The notes under the pieces: model-generated | Told to the model about the DNA's origin: nothing | Seen by the model: the letters and a program-made list of their open reading frames with translations, nothing else | Database searches by the model: none | In this document: piece after piece, positions 9,585 through 21,100 of the stretch | Position numbering within the stretch: position 1 is the first letter of the stretch | How the letters are laid out: each line of letters opens with the position of its first letter | From: Mnemiopsis leidyi | Taxonomy: Eukaryota; Ctenophora; Tentaculata; Lobata; Bolinopsidae | DNA length: 26,627 nucleotides | Assembly (NCBI GenBank): GCA_000226015.1 | Contig: JH152716.1 | Coordinates: 133,127 to 159,753 of the forward strand | Direction: 5' to 3' | Made by a program: the position numbers and the translations under genes

Positions 9585-10649
9585 TTATCTTAGCCCCTTC
9601 CAGAATCCTCCGAAGACACAGTATGTGGCTGGTGGTACTACATCTTTCCCAGAAACATTCTGGTTGATCCTTAGTACATTCTCCATTGCTGATCTGATTC
9701 TGTTGAGGATCATGCGATTGAGTGTTTTGCTGACAATTGATGTCAGCGCAATTCCTCTGTAGTTGTCGACTTTGGTCAGATTCCCCTTGTTGGGCACAGG
9801 AACGATGTTTAGCTGCCACCACTGGTCTGGGACACTTTCATCATCCAATGCACGATTGCAGATCCGTAGAATTAAGTCATCAAGACCCACTCTTTTGAGG
9901 ATTTCAGGGGCAATGCTGTCTTCTCCAAAGTTCTTTCCCTCCTTAATGGTTTTCGGTGCCTCAAGCAGTTCTTCTGTGCTGGAGTGGTCTATCCGAATGT
10001 CCTTTGGAGGGTGAACGGTGGGCACTTCCATCTTCTCATCTGGAACTACTGGTGGTTGTCCAAGACGTTTTTTGAAGTGTTCTTGCCAGTTCTTTAGCCT
10101 CCCTTCAGCACTACCTCCATCTATCAGACTACTAGACTTTCTCTTCTGTCCAGTGATGTCATTAATGAGAGCCCAGCTTTCCTTATTTTTACATCTGTCT
10201 GCAGCAATTTCAGCTTGCCTAATCTTGCTAGACAGGAATTCTTTAGCTACGACTGCATAAGCACTTTCAAGAGCCTCCTTACAATCTCTGACAAGGTCTC
10301 TGGTTTCCTCAGATGGGTCAGAGTGGTAGTCCTCTTTAGCTTTAAACAGATTCATCCTTCNNNNNNNNNNNTTACAATCTCTGACAAGGTCTCTGGTTTC
10401 CTCAGATGGGTCAGAGTGGTAGTCCTCTTTAGCTTTAAACAGATTCATCCTTCTTTCTGCTACCCTGACATCCTTAGAAGGGTCGTATCTTTGTCTTTGT
10501 GGGATGTGCTCAAGTAGTTTTTTGTTTGTTTCATGGACTGCATCCATGAACTTTCCATACGCTGCAGTTGGGTTGTGCTGTTCCTCGGGTTCTTGGTTGA
10601 GGAGCAGAGAAAACCTGTTCCTAACTTCAACAGAATACTTTTCTTGCAA
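9585..10649 (-). pseudogene. LINE reverse transcriptase fragment (N-terminal half)
   Basis: This is the longest surviving frame of the LINE. It includes a basic, charged linker (K-A-K-E-D-Y region), the block N-W-Q-E-H-F-K, and the RT-0/RT-1 type segments ending P-V-P-N-K-G ... N-Y-R-G-I-A-L-T-S-I-V-S-K. The frame is lost just after R-I-N-Q-N near 9650, and the true continuation (L-C-L-R-R-I-L-E-G) lies in an overlapping frame at 9577-9822. Five undetermined residues come from the N gap, which is flanked by a duplicated segment. The duplication makes this frame longer than the original protein. Confidence 0.85.
10279..10453. repeat. 82-bp direct duplication flanking an 11-N assembly gap
   Basis: Positions 10279-10360 and 10372-10453 are identical over 82 bp and are separated only by N (10361-10371). 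This is the usual signature of contig ends that overlap but were not merged, so it is probably an assembly artefact rather than a real tandem copy. Confidence 0.9.
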
Positions 10650-10880
10650 TTCTTCACTCTGTTTGAGAGGGTTGTAGTTGTATCTGACTATCCTTGGTGC
10701 AGCCTGGCATTTCCTGAAGCTCAGTTAAACTGCACTCATCACAACAGGGTGATCATACCCAACAGAGTTGAATGAATTCGAGACAACAGTGTCTTTAATT
10801 GAGTTATGCCATTTCCTCCTCACCATTATGTAATCAATCTGATTTTTGCTCAGTGTCCCATCAGAAAGATGTGTCCACAA

Positions 10881-12000
10881 ATAAAATAGAACAAAATTTG
10901 ATATAACCTTTGTTGCACCTATTACCTATATGAAATGCCTATATTTTTATTGTTCCATTTCGCCAAATACACTTTTTGGATAAAATTTTCAAATCAAATA
11001 TCAACTCAGATCTGTTTAAAATCTATCAAATAATTATTGACCTTACTCAGGCTAAATTGCTGAATAATTTTATCTCACATTGTGCTTTGGGGCAGCAGGG
11101 CTAGGATTTGCTTAGTAATAGACAGGCTGTTTTGTGACAATTATTATTGTGTTCGATTTTGAGGACGTTCTTTAAACCCTGTCTGAAGGGTTTTGACCCA
11201 TATGATCTCTTTCGGTCAAATCAGTCACGAAAAGAAATCTGAACTGGGATTGGGGGTTAAAGGAGAAGGGTCTGTTTTTAAACGACTAAGAGTTTTTCTA
11301 GAAACCCCTGCAACAAAGTACTAAGACACTGCAAGAACTGGAATGATTCTGTTGAACAGACCAAGAATTCTCCAAATTACATACTCTTAGAAAATAATAT
11401 TTCTTGCTCCATCCCTCATAATTTCTCCTGTAAGCTTACCAGTTTCGAAACTCCTGCTTGTTTCCACAGTAGGTACCCACAGTAGGTACCCACAGTCCAC
11501 ATAAGGTATCGTTTTAGTTAAATCCAAGGAAAGTATCAATACAGAAAGATGAAAAAACTCATTTAAACTTTCACCATTTCCTCCTTGACTTGGATTATTG
11601 TAGGTCTGCATTCTAGCAAATTTCTTGTTCTGTGGTTGCTCCATGTTAAAATTGCATTTCAGTTTCAGGTCCCTAAAATTTTGTTTGTTCTGTATGTACG
11701 TGCCGTTTTCATCATGTAATCTAAATCTTGCTGCAGCTGTTTCTTTGCTTCCTTTTTAAATCCATCATTGATCTATCCCTCACAAGTCTTGGTAATTAGC
11801 TACTGTGTTCATTGTTGCATAAAGCTGGTTTGTAAAATACTTTGAAACCATAAAATTTACTAACAAGTTTTAATATTCTGATGATAACTATTTTTTTGTT
11901 TGTGTTTGTATATACTGGTCTGAAGCACAGCAAAATGCCTGCCAATATCTTAGAATGAAATAACAAGATACACCCATACCACCTTATAATTTTTAATTAG
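10881..12000. other. Upstream region or 5' intron of SCAPER; no exon supported
   Basis: AT-rich DNA with a small tandem repeat (CCACAGTAGGTAC units, about 11464-11498). A splice acceptor, tttttaattag, ends it. The conserved extreme N-terminus of SCAPER was sought here and not found convincingly; a 41-codon frame at about 11203-11325 has only vague resemblance. Confidence 0.5.
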
Positions 12001-12119
12001 TTACAAGGAATGAATGGAAATGATACAGAATCAAACATCAAGCAGAAACGTTCCTCACAAGGTGCTTCAAGTGATGCTAAATCTCGTAACTGGAGGTTCC
12101 TATTTGATAACCTAAAAAG
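12001..12119 (+). CDS. SCAPER: SCAPER exon a (start of SCAPER_N domain)
   Basis: The exon encodes a polar leader followed by W-R-F-L-F-D-N-L-K-R, matching human W-A-F-L-F-D-N-L-R-R. ATG 12010 is in frame and an in-frame TAG lies at 11998-12000, which is also the putative acceptor. It leaves in phase 2 at donor gttcat. It may be the first coding exon or an internal one. Confidence 0.85.
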
Positions 12120-15100
12120 GTTCATAACATTTAAGTTGTTATCTTTGTATACAAAACAAGACATCTCGAACCAAAATAAGTAAATTGAGAAAACAATCCT
12201 ATACTGAATTTTGTATTTAGAATCCTTCAACAGAAATCGGGATGTTAGAACAATTCTGATGAACTCATGATGGAATTGAAAAAAGTTTCTCAAATTATAT
12301 AATTTCAGGGCTGTTGGGTACATATATTCGATGTGTGAGCAAGATGGTGATATAGAAGAATGCAAGGTATGACCCTTTCTGATTTAAATGAAGAATTTTG
12401 AGATTAGTGATACCTTCAAAATTCAAGGTCCACAAATTGGAGGAAATTTCTTTCTAACTATGTTTAATTTAGCAAGTCCTAAAATACAGCTCTGGTTAGT
12501 GGCATTAGCTTAGATCATTTATACACGTACACTCTGTTCTTATTTTTTCAGTTCATAGGAAAAGTAATTGTGAGAAATCTGGATGTACAGTCTGCCAATC
12601 ACTAATCTAATCACTATATGCATTTGATCACAGTTTTCCTCATAATTTAGTATATATTTTTTCACTGTCTTAATTTTCCAGGAAGCTATAATGGTCCTTC
12701 ACAACCGTATTAAAGAGTTTGAAGGATTGATTCAATACATAGAGGTGCAGGCATCTTATGAAACGTCAGAGGAAAGGTGTTGTACTCTTTAATAATTGTG
12801 TGAACATAAGATAACTTTGACCCCTTCAATTCATTGCATTTGACTAGTTGGTGCAACTTATACATTAAAATGTCTTATACTGTTCACCCAACCTGAGTGT
12901 TTGTAAAATTGTTGAATATTTCAGGCCAAGTTCTGTTGCCTGGGAAGTTCCTGTTTCAGCCATAAAACAACCTAGCTTACCATTCCAACCCAATGGAGAG
13001 CAACTTTATTACTATCCATGTCTACCTCAAGTTAACCAGGTACCTAATATTGAAAACAATAATTCATGTTGCTTATCTAAAATGCTTTAAGCTTATTTAT
13101 GCTATTTAAATTTTTGTTTTGTTTGAATTATTAACTTTAAGTTATTAAACAAGCATTAAGCAGCAGGTAAAAAGTCTTAAATGCAATAATGCATTGTTAA
13201 TGCAATTTTGCATCATTCCATGATATAATCATACCTAAAAGCCACACTTTAGATGACCATATACAACTCTCTTAGATGTATCCTGTAATTAATGAATCCC
13301 ATTTATTTTCAGACATACTCCGGGTATTCAATGCCTGGTACCTTCCCTATGATTGACCCCAACGTTGTAAACTACATGTCATTCAACCAGCCGTTTGCCG
13401 GATTTTCTCCAGATTTTAATGGGCAACCTCCTCCAGCACCTCAGCAATACCAACACTTCGGTTTTACAGACTACAATAACAACAACAATGGCAGCAATGC
13501 TCATAACAAGAAAAGCTATTCCAAGCATAGGAGAAGTGGAAGCAAGCATGATAATTATAAACAGCGAACCTCTGACATTCACTCAACAAAAAAGATCCCT
13601 GCATCAAGTATCAATAATCTTAACTCTTTGGATATAACCCCAGCACAAATTGAAAGCGCAGATGGAAAATCTGTTGAAAATGCTAGTGTCACAAAAAATA
13701 GCCGAATTCCACCAACAGAACAACAAGAAATAGAACTTTCAACTACTGCTAATATTACCAGCAATTCTGTGGAAACACAACCTGAATCTTCAATTGAATC
13801 TGCAGTTAAGATAAATAACAACGAGATCTGTTCAGATGGTAAAAGGAGCACCAATTCAGAACATGAAATTTATGGTGTAAGCAATGTTTGTGATCTTAAG
13901 CACACTGACAGCCATGACTCTGTAGCTGTACATCATGAGATTTCCGAAGCCATTAATGACAGGAGTAGCGTTGATGATGAGCCCAGTGCTAGTCGAGAGG
14001 AAGTGACGGATGGCAAAAATGATTGGACAGTTGTTGACTCCTCTTCAGATAACTTTGTTCATGTCAATTCTGATGGGTCAGACCATAGTTTATCTGTTAG
14101 TCCAGAACAGCCTGGTAGACAGTCAGTTTTCAGCACTGAGGCAGATGAGGAAAAAATAAACCAGACTGAAGAAAATAATTTACCTACCTCAAATGCCCTG
14201 TCAAATGTGATAGAGGAATCTAATGCATCCTCCATGTTGATGAAAGAAAGCAGTTCTGAAAAAGAAACAGATGATCATAATGATAGTGATGAGAAAATTG
14301 AGAACTCCCCTAAAGAAATGATTGAAATCCCTCCAGTGGATTGTAAAATTGTAAAAGGGACAGAGCTGAAGGGTATTGACCCAAAGGATGAGTCTAAGGA
14401 GATTTCTGCATGCTCTAAAAGTGTCAATGTTTATGCGGATGACCATAAAGAAGACAGTTTAACTAATAAGGAAAAAGCCCCATCAGATGAAATTGACGCA
14501 ATGGGTCAGGAATGTACTCCCCTAGATCTTGTGTTTGAACAAAAATCTACAATTGTGGAGATGCAGAATTCGTCTTCAGACAATAGCAATATTACAGTAG
14601 AAGAAAAGATTTCTGAACCAGCAACTGATAAACCAGACAAGAAAGCAGAATTAGACATTGAAGCAGATTCTGTACATATTGCACAGAACACTGGCAATAA
14701 ATCTGCTGAGATAAAAAAGCAGAGCAATGATGTTGAAAATAATGAGAACTCCAAGAATGTTGATTTTGTTTGCAAATCAGATGTTCAAGCAACGAAGAAG
14801 GAAAAGCAGAATTCTACAGTAAGGCCAAATCACTCAAGAAAAGCATCTAATAATGTATCAAATGAAGAAAAAAAGCCAGCTGACAGAGGATTAAAGCTTT
14901 CCTGTAGCTCTGAGGTAGTTGATATTGAAGGGAAGGAAGTTGATGTTCTCTCTGAATCTGGCCTTTCAACTATGTCCTCTGGATCTGTACAGTCATCAAT
15001 GTCTTTGCCTCCCAACCCTCTTGCCCGATCCACCTCCTGGGCAGATTTGGTGAGAACAGGAAAATCGGAGAGCCCTGTCCCACCACCAGTATACAAAAAC

Positions 15101-18100
15101 CCATATTCATCAAAGTATCAGTCTACTCCTAGCAGATACCTCAATCACAGACAAGCTGGCTCTACATCAAAATATGGTCCAAATTCCAGAAATTCCAATC
15201 AACCAGCAGCGAGTTTGTCAAAATCTAAGTCTTTGCCCAATCAGAGAGGATTACAAACCAACAGAATTATCAAATCCAAAGAGTCTCATGTAACTGAAGA
15301 TGGATGGAGTGTCTCTTCTGGGAAAAGTCGTGTAAAAACAATCCCAACCAGCTGCAAAAATCAAGAAAGTAGTATTATAAATCAGCCTCGTTCAAATGAT
15401 GCAGGCAAGACCTCGGCTACATCTCCTAAATTGTCCCTAAAATCAAGTGTTAACTCCTCCACATCTAGGCTTAAATCCAACGACTCAGGTTCAAAGATAA
15501 AATCTGCTGATGGTCCTGAAAAGCCTAAAGCTTCCAGAGGCATCAAGCCTAAGCCAGCAACTACACCTTCAACCAAAAATGTGGCTGCTAAAGTCAACTC
15601 AAAGCCGTCTAACCCCTCTAAATCCTCAACCAGGACATCCAGACCACTGACAGTTGCCACAAGAGGAGGTAGTTCTTCTGGTAAACCATCATCAAATAAA
15701 CGACTGGTAAAGGCCAAGTCTCTGGAAAGTACCACTAAGCTGGCCGACAATTTGAAATTGCCTAGCAATAAGGATAGCCAGAAAAACATCTCAAAGAGCT
15801 CAGAAACATTAGAAAAGTCTAGTTCAACTGGTATTAAGACAAATGAGTTTGATACAAATGATATTACAAAATCGGCTGATTCAACCTCCAAAGTAGTGAG
15901 CAGTATAACTTCTTCTATTGAAAATACTCCAAAAGCCGTCAAAGATAGCTCTCTTTCAGTTGATCAAAAACCAGATTCATCACTAATCTTATCAGAAACA
16001 GATTCTTCTTCTGGTGTTCGAGTTGCAGAATCGACAGATGACACAGATGCTGAAGGCTCCAAGGCTCCATCTGAAAGCAAGTCAATACAAACTGATGTTT
16101 CAGAACAAGCATTCGAGGACCACGTGGAAATATTTGCCGTCCCTGCTTCGTCAATGTATCCCAAACTTGAGGTTTGTTAAGAATATTTCGATAATTTAAA
16201 AGTCAAAATTTCCCTTATTAATAATAAATCGCTGCTGAAAAATTTTTGTATAACCGAATCGTTACAACTTGATGTTGAAAAATTTGCACTAATAAGATAA
16301 GTATTTTAATTTGTCGATTAATTAAAGATTACCCTCTCTTTGCTACCCTCAAGGACGAGGAAAACTGTAACATTTATCGAGTAATGATATCCAAGAGAAA
16401 GAGACAGATCAGCGAACAGAGTTCAATCAGCACAGATACATTGGTAAGTAGAATAGTTGTACTATAAGCACGGTTTGTATAAGTGCGATTTGTATGAGTG
16501 CGATTTGTATAAGTGTGATTTGTATGACTTATGAGTACAATTTGTTGATTTTGTTCGATACCCGCACAGTAAATAAAGCGTAATTTAGATTCATGGTTAC
16601 ATGGCCTGGTACAGACATGGTTTTCCGTGAATATTATCACTGGGTAGTGAATGTTAATATATGTATTCCTTAGTCATCCATGAGAGATTTTACTCCTGTG
16701 CGGTGGTTTAGAATATTGCCATACCCTGAATTCAGAATTCAGATCATGCATTTACAGTACACTGTACATACATTTGTAGACCTACTAAATAGATTGAGTG
16801 TACACTACACTGTACATACATTTGTAGTCCTACTAAATAGAGTGAGTGTACATTGTACACACAGAGAGACTGTGTGCATATTACAATGCTTTTATCATGC
16901 AGTGTAGAGAGTCTGACAAGTTGTACACCCCGAGTAAGTGAGTTAGTGTTAGTGTGTTAAAAGTCAGCACTGAACAGAGCAGTGTGAACTGTGAAGTAAA
17001 TGTGAATATTCTGCTAGCTCCGGTTACTTGAGTTATTTTCGTAGTGATAGTGGAGCGGAGAAGGGATAAACGTTAATGGTATTTAAGCAGGCTGAAATAA
17101 TTACTGCAACTGTTAATATTGCCTTAGTTTAGGACGTTGATGCACCCTTGAATATAGCATGTAATAAACAACGGTGGTTTAGTTCATGTTTTACTTGCAT
17201 TATAATTGAAACTCCGATCTCCGGACCATGCAACTACGGACCATGCAACTCCGGACCAAAGTCTACTATGTGTCGCCCATCACCACACCGTGACTGACAC
17301 TGGCTGTTAAAATGCTACTGCGTCACAATTTAAGCATTTCGTAGCTTATTTTCATGTGCAAAATAACACATTTCCGTTTTCCTGAACTCTAACTACCGGA
17401 CCTGCAAAACTCCGGCACACATAACATCGAACCAACTCATTCCGGCTAACAAAGTTCGGAACAAAGTCCGGAGTTTTACTGTAAATCACTTTAGAAATAC
17501 CACAAATTTCTCTATCAATAATCTGTAATATTTTTATTTCAAACAACAAATGATAAAACTCATTAAATCAGGACGAAGATGAGAAAGTGTGTCTCTCCCC
17601 TGGTCGCTCTCCTGGTCGTTCTCCGAGTAGTCGCTCGTCAGGCGGGGGCCGCTCCCCCGGCAAGGCCCCCCCAACTACACCAGCGACTTAGCTCTCCCAG
17701 CAGAAAGCGCAACAACACTGATGCTGTCCTCAAGAACTATACTGAGCGACTGGTTCGTTAATTTTGCTGATGTGCTGCAAAAAAACTTAAAATTTTGTAC
17801 GCGAAATCTTGTTCATTCTTTAAATTGAGTTCAACTGTACATGTGAAAATTTTTTCCATTTAAATCCTAAATTTTGTAGTTCATTGACATGATCTCATAC
17901 TTACTTTACTGATATAATCTCCTGAACATGATGATAAGTGACGTAAAAACAATTCAGGCTAAAGCACAAGTGCAGCGTGACAAGATACAAGAGGAGAAAG
18001 CAAACAAACTGAAGAAGATCAAGATTAAGGAGGAACAGGTCAATTATTTTACAGTTTAGTGTCCAAAATATGTACCTAAATTTCAGAGGTAGTCCAACTT

Positions 18101-21100
18101 TGGCCAACTACATACCATTTCTACAGTGTACATGTTCCAATTAAATGTAGCCTACCAATTAATTTGTCCGGACAGGGTCGTGACAATTTGTGTTTATTGA
18201 GGTACTACTCTACTTGCTCTAGCACTGCACCCGGACCACGGTATATCAGACGGGCAACCAACAAAATTCGTGGGTTTAATTGGGTGGGAAATAAAGCGTA
18301 AAATAAAGCTAAATTGTTGTTTTCGATATCGTGCTGCATTAATGTTGGTTTTTTGCCAGAAAAGCTTCAAATGTAAAGTTGTTCCATTTGAAGTATGCTG
18401 TCAACAGGATGTAGAGCTTAGACGGGAGTTTTAATAAGTTGGAAATATTACATACCTCATCATTTTTCAATTTCATTGATTTCAAAGATGCGATATGTAC
18501 GTTTAGTTGCTGGTTGGTATAATCGGTATAATGGTGTTATGATCGTACATTATCCTAGTTCATATTGTCCATTTTGTGTCTAGTAACAATATAGTGTAAA
18601 GCTGTTTGACACGCTGCAGCCTACATTCTCAGCATATTCATTATTTTATGTCAAGGACATTCCTAGCCAACTGCTGAGGTTACTATTCAGGAATTCCAAC
18701 TATGTTACCAGCATTAAGCTTTAAGTCCATAGTACTTCGTGATTTCGTGTATGATACTGTTTGTTTGCAAGTTACTAGCAAGGCGGATATATATATATGG
18801 GAACAACTCAAAATTACGAGGAAATCCGAAAAGTGCGTATAATTAAAGCACGAGTATTCCAAAATTGTATTGATTAAATAAATAAAATGTTGATACTTGA
18901 TAAACAGTACAGTGATTTCACTTCAAATATAATATATAAATTATGATTTGCTCCAAGGTGAAACAAATTAGATTCGCTCCAAGGTGAAACAAATTAGGTG
19001 AAGCAAATTAGATTCGCTCGAATTACTTACGGAACTTTTAAATAATCTTAATTGCTTATTTTCTAGTTATAAATATATAAGGGTCAATAGAAAATACGCA
19101 GAAATAAATCCTAAAACTAAACTCATATGTGAACTCCTGAATAACAATTTAATAATTTCAGATTAAAGATTTGCAAGAGCAGCAAGAGAAAGAACGAGTT
19201 GCACGTGCAATATCACACGCAGAAAAGTTAGCACGTGCAGAACAGCTCCGAGACAAGAAGATTGCAGAAGTGAAGAGAAAGGTAATGTTGATGAAGTGTC
19301 AATGTAAACGATTTAATTTTTTAAATTTGATTTTTTATACATCTGTTTCCTTGACTTCCAACATAAACAAATTTCTATGTTATTAAGGGGATGAGTCGAA
19401 ATATTTGAATAAACCTATCTGTTGAGGCATTAAAAGTTTTCAGGTCTGAACCACAAGTGTTGAATGGACACTTTGTCCGTCTCACTTCTCAGTGCTATTG
19501 TACTATGACAGAGGCAAGAAGCTAAAATGGATCGAGAAAAAACTGTCCGTTTTGTAATAACTAACTTGCTTTTCATTGTATCTGGTGGCTGGATATGTAA
19601 ATTTTCTAGGTGAAGGTGAATTTTCTAGGTGAAGGTGAACTTACTTTTCAAGTTCCAATGCACTACTAACGTATCGAGGACGTATATTCAGGTGTCTTAG
19701 CTGGGACTGGCTTAGTTGTGAAGGTGAACTTTTTTGCAATTGGTCAAACTACGTTTTTTAATAAGGTCTTGACTCCTTCCAAAAGAAAGAAGACTGCTCA
19801 TGAAGAGTTATTCAAGATCTGCTCCGAATACGCGGATTACTCCAGCAAGATTGACTATCTGTTTGCTGTTGCTAAGCATTTTGGAGGTTCTCACATTACA
19901 GAGGTTCTTAGTTGTCGGTAAAACGTCATGATTGACGAATTTCTCAGGCCTAGCATGTTAATTAGTTAACAAGGTAAATCAAGGTGAAATTGATTGGTTC
20001 TTAGTTGTCGGTCAGCTGACCGACAACTAAGAACCAATCAATTACATCTCCACGGCTGCGGTCACCATATAATATCCGTGCATTAGTGTCTCGAAATGAC
20101 CGTATTACAGACACAACTGTACATTTTGTACGCTATTGATTTTCTCAGTCTTGGTATCAGACTCCAAAATAGCATTCTTAGCTAGTTCAAGTGACACATC
20201 AATGTTTTCAGGCCCAGGAAGAAGACCAGAAAGTGAACGAGATAGCGTTTATCAACACGTTGGAGGCACAAAACAGAAAGATGGAACTCTTGTCGAAAGA
20301 GCAGATGGCAGAGGCAAAGAGGGCCGAGATACAGGTCAGACAGCAGGTCGGTTAGATGATGTCACGTGATCGGTGACGTCACAGAAATCAGGCTTGTCGA
20401 CGTGCATTTCTCGACGTGATTTGTTATGATTTAATGATTTGGATGTTCCGTATTGGTTTTTCATTGTTATTTTTGATTGTCAAATCAAGCTGAGATCCCA
20501 CTTGTTTCAATGTTGGATCTAATGGACTTCAGAATTTTTGGGTTGGAGTCGAAAATGTTTGCAATCACGTGACAGCGATTGACCAATAAAAAGCCAGGTA
20601 AGACCAATTTATTTTGATAAACGCTGTCACGTGATAAAAATATTTTCCGACTCTTCCCCAAGAATTTTGACGTCCATGTTGCTTTAAATCTGTTCCGAAT
20701 AAAATTACTATTTTATATGGTTAGCAATGTTTTGTTAGGTTCATGTTTTTATAATAGGAAGAGCGTAAAAGACGTTCAGAAGAGCTCCAAGCAAAAGAAG
20801 ATGCTGTCCAAGAAAGGAAACTAGCTATTGAAGCAGACAGACTGGCGAGAATAGCACACATTGAGGACAAAATCAAGGAATCTCAGGCCAAGGTATGTCT
20901 ATTTACATTCAGGATTAGAAACTGGGTGATGATAGACGAAATTTGTCCTCCCTCAGGATTGGAACTTTCAATTCTGCCAGTCTGCTGACAGAATTGAAAG
21001 TTCCAAATCCTGAATCTGCCACTCCTAGATACATATCTTGGCTTTTGTTTTTCTAATTATCTAGTCCGTAGCACTACTTTGTTATGATATACTATCCGTC

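Larger units (their letters stand above)
8074..10880 (-). mobile_element. Decayed, 5'-truncated non-LTR (LINE) retrotransposon
   Basis: Reading the minus strand from 10880 down, recognisable parts appear in the normal order. First is the C-terminal end of an AP-type endonuclease (about 10878-10725, with a conserved Y-D-H). Next comes a linker and reverse transcriptase N-half (10649-9585), then the catalytic F-A-D-D box near 9247-9236. After that are the R-x-W-x-A-C and L-L-Y-G-S-E-T-W segments (about 9067-8810) and the terminal A-G-H-I-A-R-H ... R-G-R-G-R-P segment (8322-8074). The copy is dead: there is a stop just after the endonuclease segment, frameshifts near 9650 and 9590-9250, and an interruption at about 8330-8735. 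The C-terminal signature is typical of LINEs in invertebrates such as cnidarians and sponges; I cannot assign the clade securely. Confidence 0.88.

Noticed and set aside
11203..11325. 41-codon frame starting M-I-S-F-G-Q-I-S-H-E-K, considered as the missing SCAPER N-terminus
   Set aside because: The faint resemblance to a S-F-Q-x-S-x-S-H-D-K start does not extend to the conserved E-E-G-R-T-A-R-N block, and no good donor follows in frame.
13379..16164. Several minus-strand open frames across the giant SCAPER exon
   Set aside because: They are shadows of the long coding exon; their Ser/Leu/Phe-rich composition is what antisense reading of Lys/Glu/Ser codons gives.
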